DNA of 41,788 nucleotides from NCBI GenBank assembly GCA_004431415.1, contig QPMI01000363.1, forward strand, positions 1 through 41,788, read 5' to 3'. Positions 41,601 to 41,788 of this stretch are shown piece by piece. The position numbers and the translations under genes are program-made. Position 1 is the stretch's first letter. Every line of letters starts with the position of its first letter. Source of the stretch: Cyanophora paradoxa. Lineage: Eukaryota; Glaucocystophyceae; Cyanophorales; Cyanophoraceae. The notes below the pieces were generated by a model, which worked only from the letters and a program-made list of their open reading frames with translations, searched no databases and was not told the origin of the DNA.

Positions 41601-41788
41601 GGTGGGTCATCTCCCTAAGGCTAGCGCCTTGTGCATATTCCTCCAGAGAGATTTGGGATGCATCTGTCTTTTTGTGGCAGATCCCAAACCTCCAGCCTGT
41701 AACGGAGTGACTTGCTGGTGGGTGGGTCATCTGCCTAAGGCTAGCGCCTTGTGCATATTCCCCTAGAGAGATTTGGATGCATCTGTCT
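32632..41788 (+). repeat. Satellite B tandem array, right block (about 75 copies, to window end)
   Basis: Mainly alternating B1 (124 bp, TCTATTTTCTGGCAGATTGG) and B2 (121 bp, TTTTTTGTGGCAGATCCC) units, giving a 245-bp dimer (identical landmarks at 32664, 32909 and 33154). There are also runs of two to four B2 in a row, for example 39541-40020. Between about 35400 and 38300 many units lack single bases in homopolymers. The array continues past the window. No genes are supported. Confidence 0.97.

Overview
The window reads as repeat-dominated nuclear DNA of a eukaryote. It holds two large tandem satellites, decayed Ty3/gypsy-type retrotransposon pieces, one nearly complete non-LTR (LINE) retrotransposon, and a single cellular-type gene. 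I see no bacterial operons, rRNA, tRNA or CRISPR. The one host-like gene, a GT90/CAP10 glycosyltransferase, has one exon, which fits an intron-poor genome such as some algae or other protists. I cannot assign a clade from the sequence alone. The long satellite arrays suggest a heterochromatic, perhaps pericentromeric or subtelomeric, region.

Layout. 1-7276: satellite A, 146-147 bp monomers, about 50 copies, all on the + strand. 7277-8880: mosaic of gypsy fragments (integrase end, duplicated Gag-like coiled coil with RGG tail, RNase H, start of integrase) plus an unrecognised piece. 8881-10158: more satellite A with an inverted block at 9339-9780. 10159-10580: gypsy protease-end and RT-start remnant. 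10581-10632: a 52-bp scrap of inverted satellite A. 10704-10797: a perfect 45-bp inverted repeat with a 4-nt loop. 10867-12147: the GT90 gene. 12148-12549: unassigned spacer. 12550-12723: a gypsy remnant with RT fused to RNase H by internal deletion. 12724-21303: satellite B (+ orientation, monomers about 121-124 bp, nested higher-order repeats). 21304-22535: satellite B inverted. 22536-31439: an 8.9-kb LINE inserted in a satellite B monomer with a 9-bp target-site duplication. 31440-32631: satellite B inverted, continuing. 32632-41788: satellite B in + orientation again, to the window end.

The LINE has ORF1 (unrecognised N-terminal part, Pro/Ala/Ser-rich tail) and ORF2: an APE-type endonuclease with its catalytic residues visible, an RT with FADD, a zf-RVT-like zinc motif, and an unusual acidic/proline-rich tail with a basic NLS-like motif. 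ORF2 is broken twice. Each break coincides with a short tandem duplication (209 bp and 34 bp) whose sizes sum to a multiple of three. The copy is therefore probably dead, but only recently.

The most interesting observations are: (1) the exact LINE insertion in the satellite; (2) a second, 14-bp insertion matching only the LINE's 3' tail, also with a 9-bp duplication; (3) the perfect hairpin just upstream of the GT90 gene; (4) clustering of satellite A breakpoints at one position of its monomer; (5) an intron-like, hydrophobic-coding 75-nt stretch in ORF1. All calls come from reading the sequence; no database search was run.
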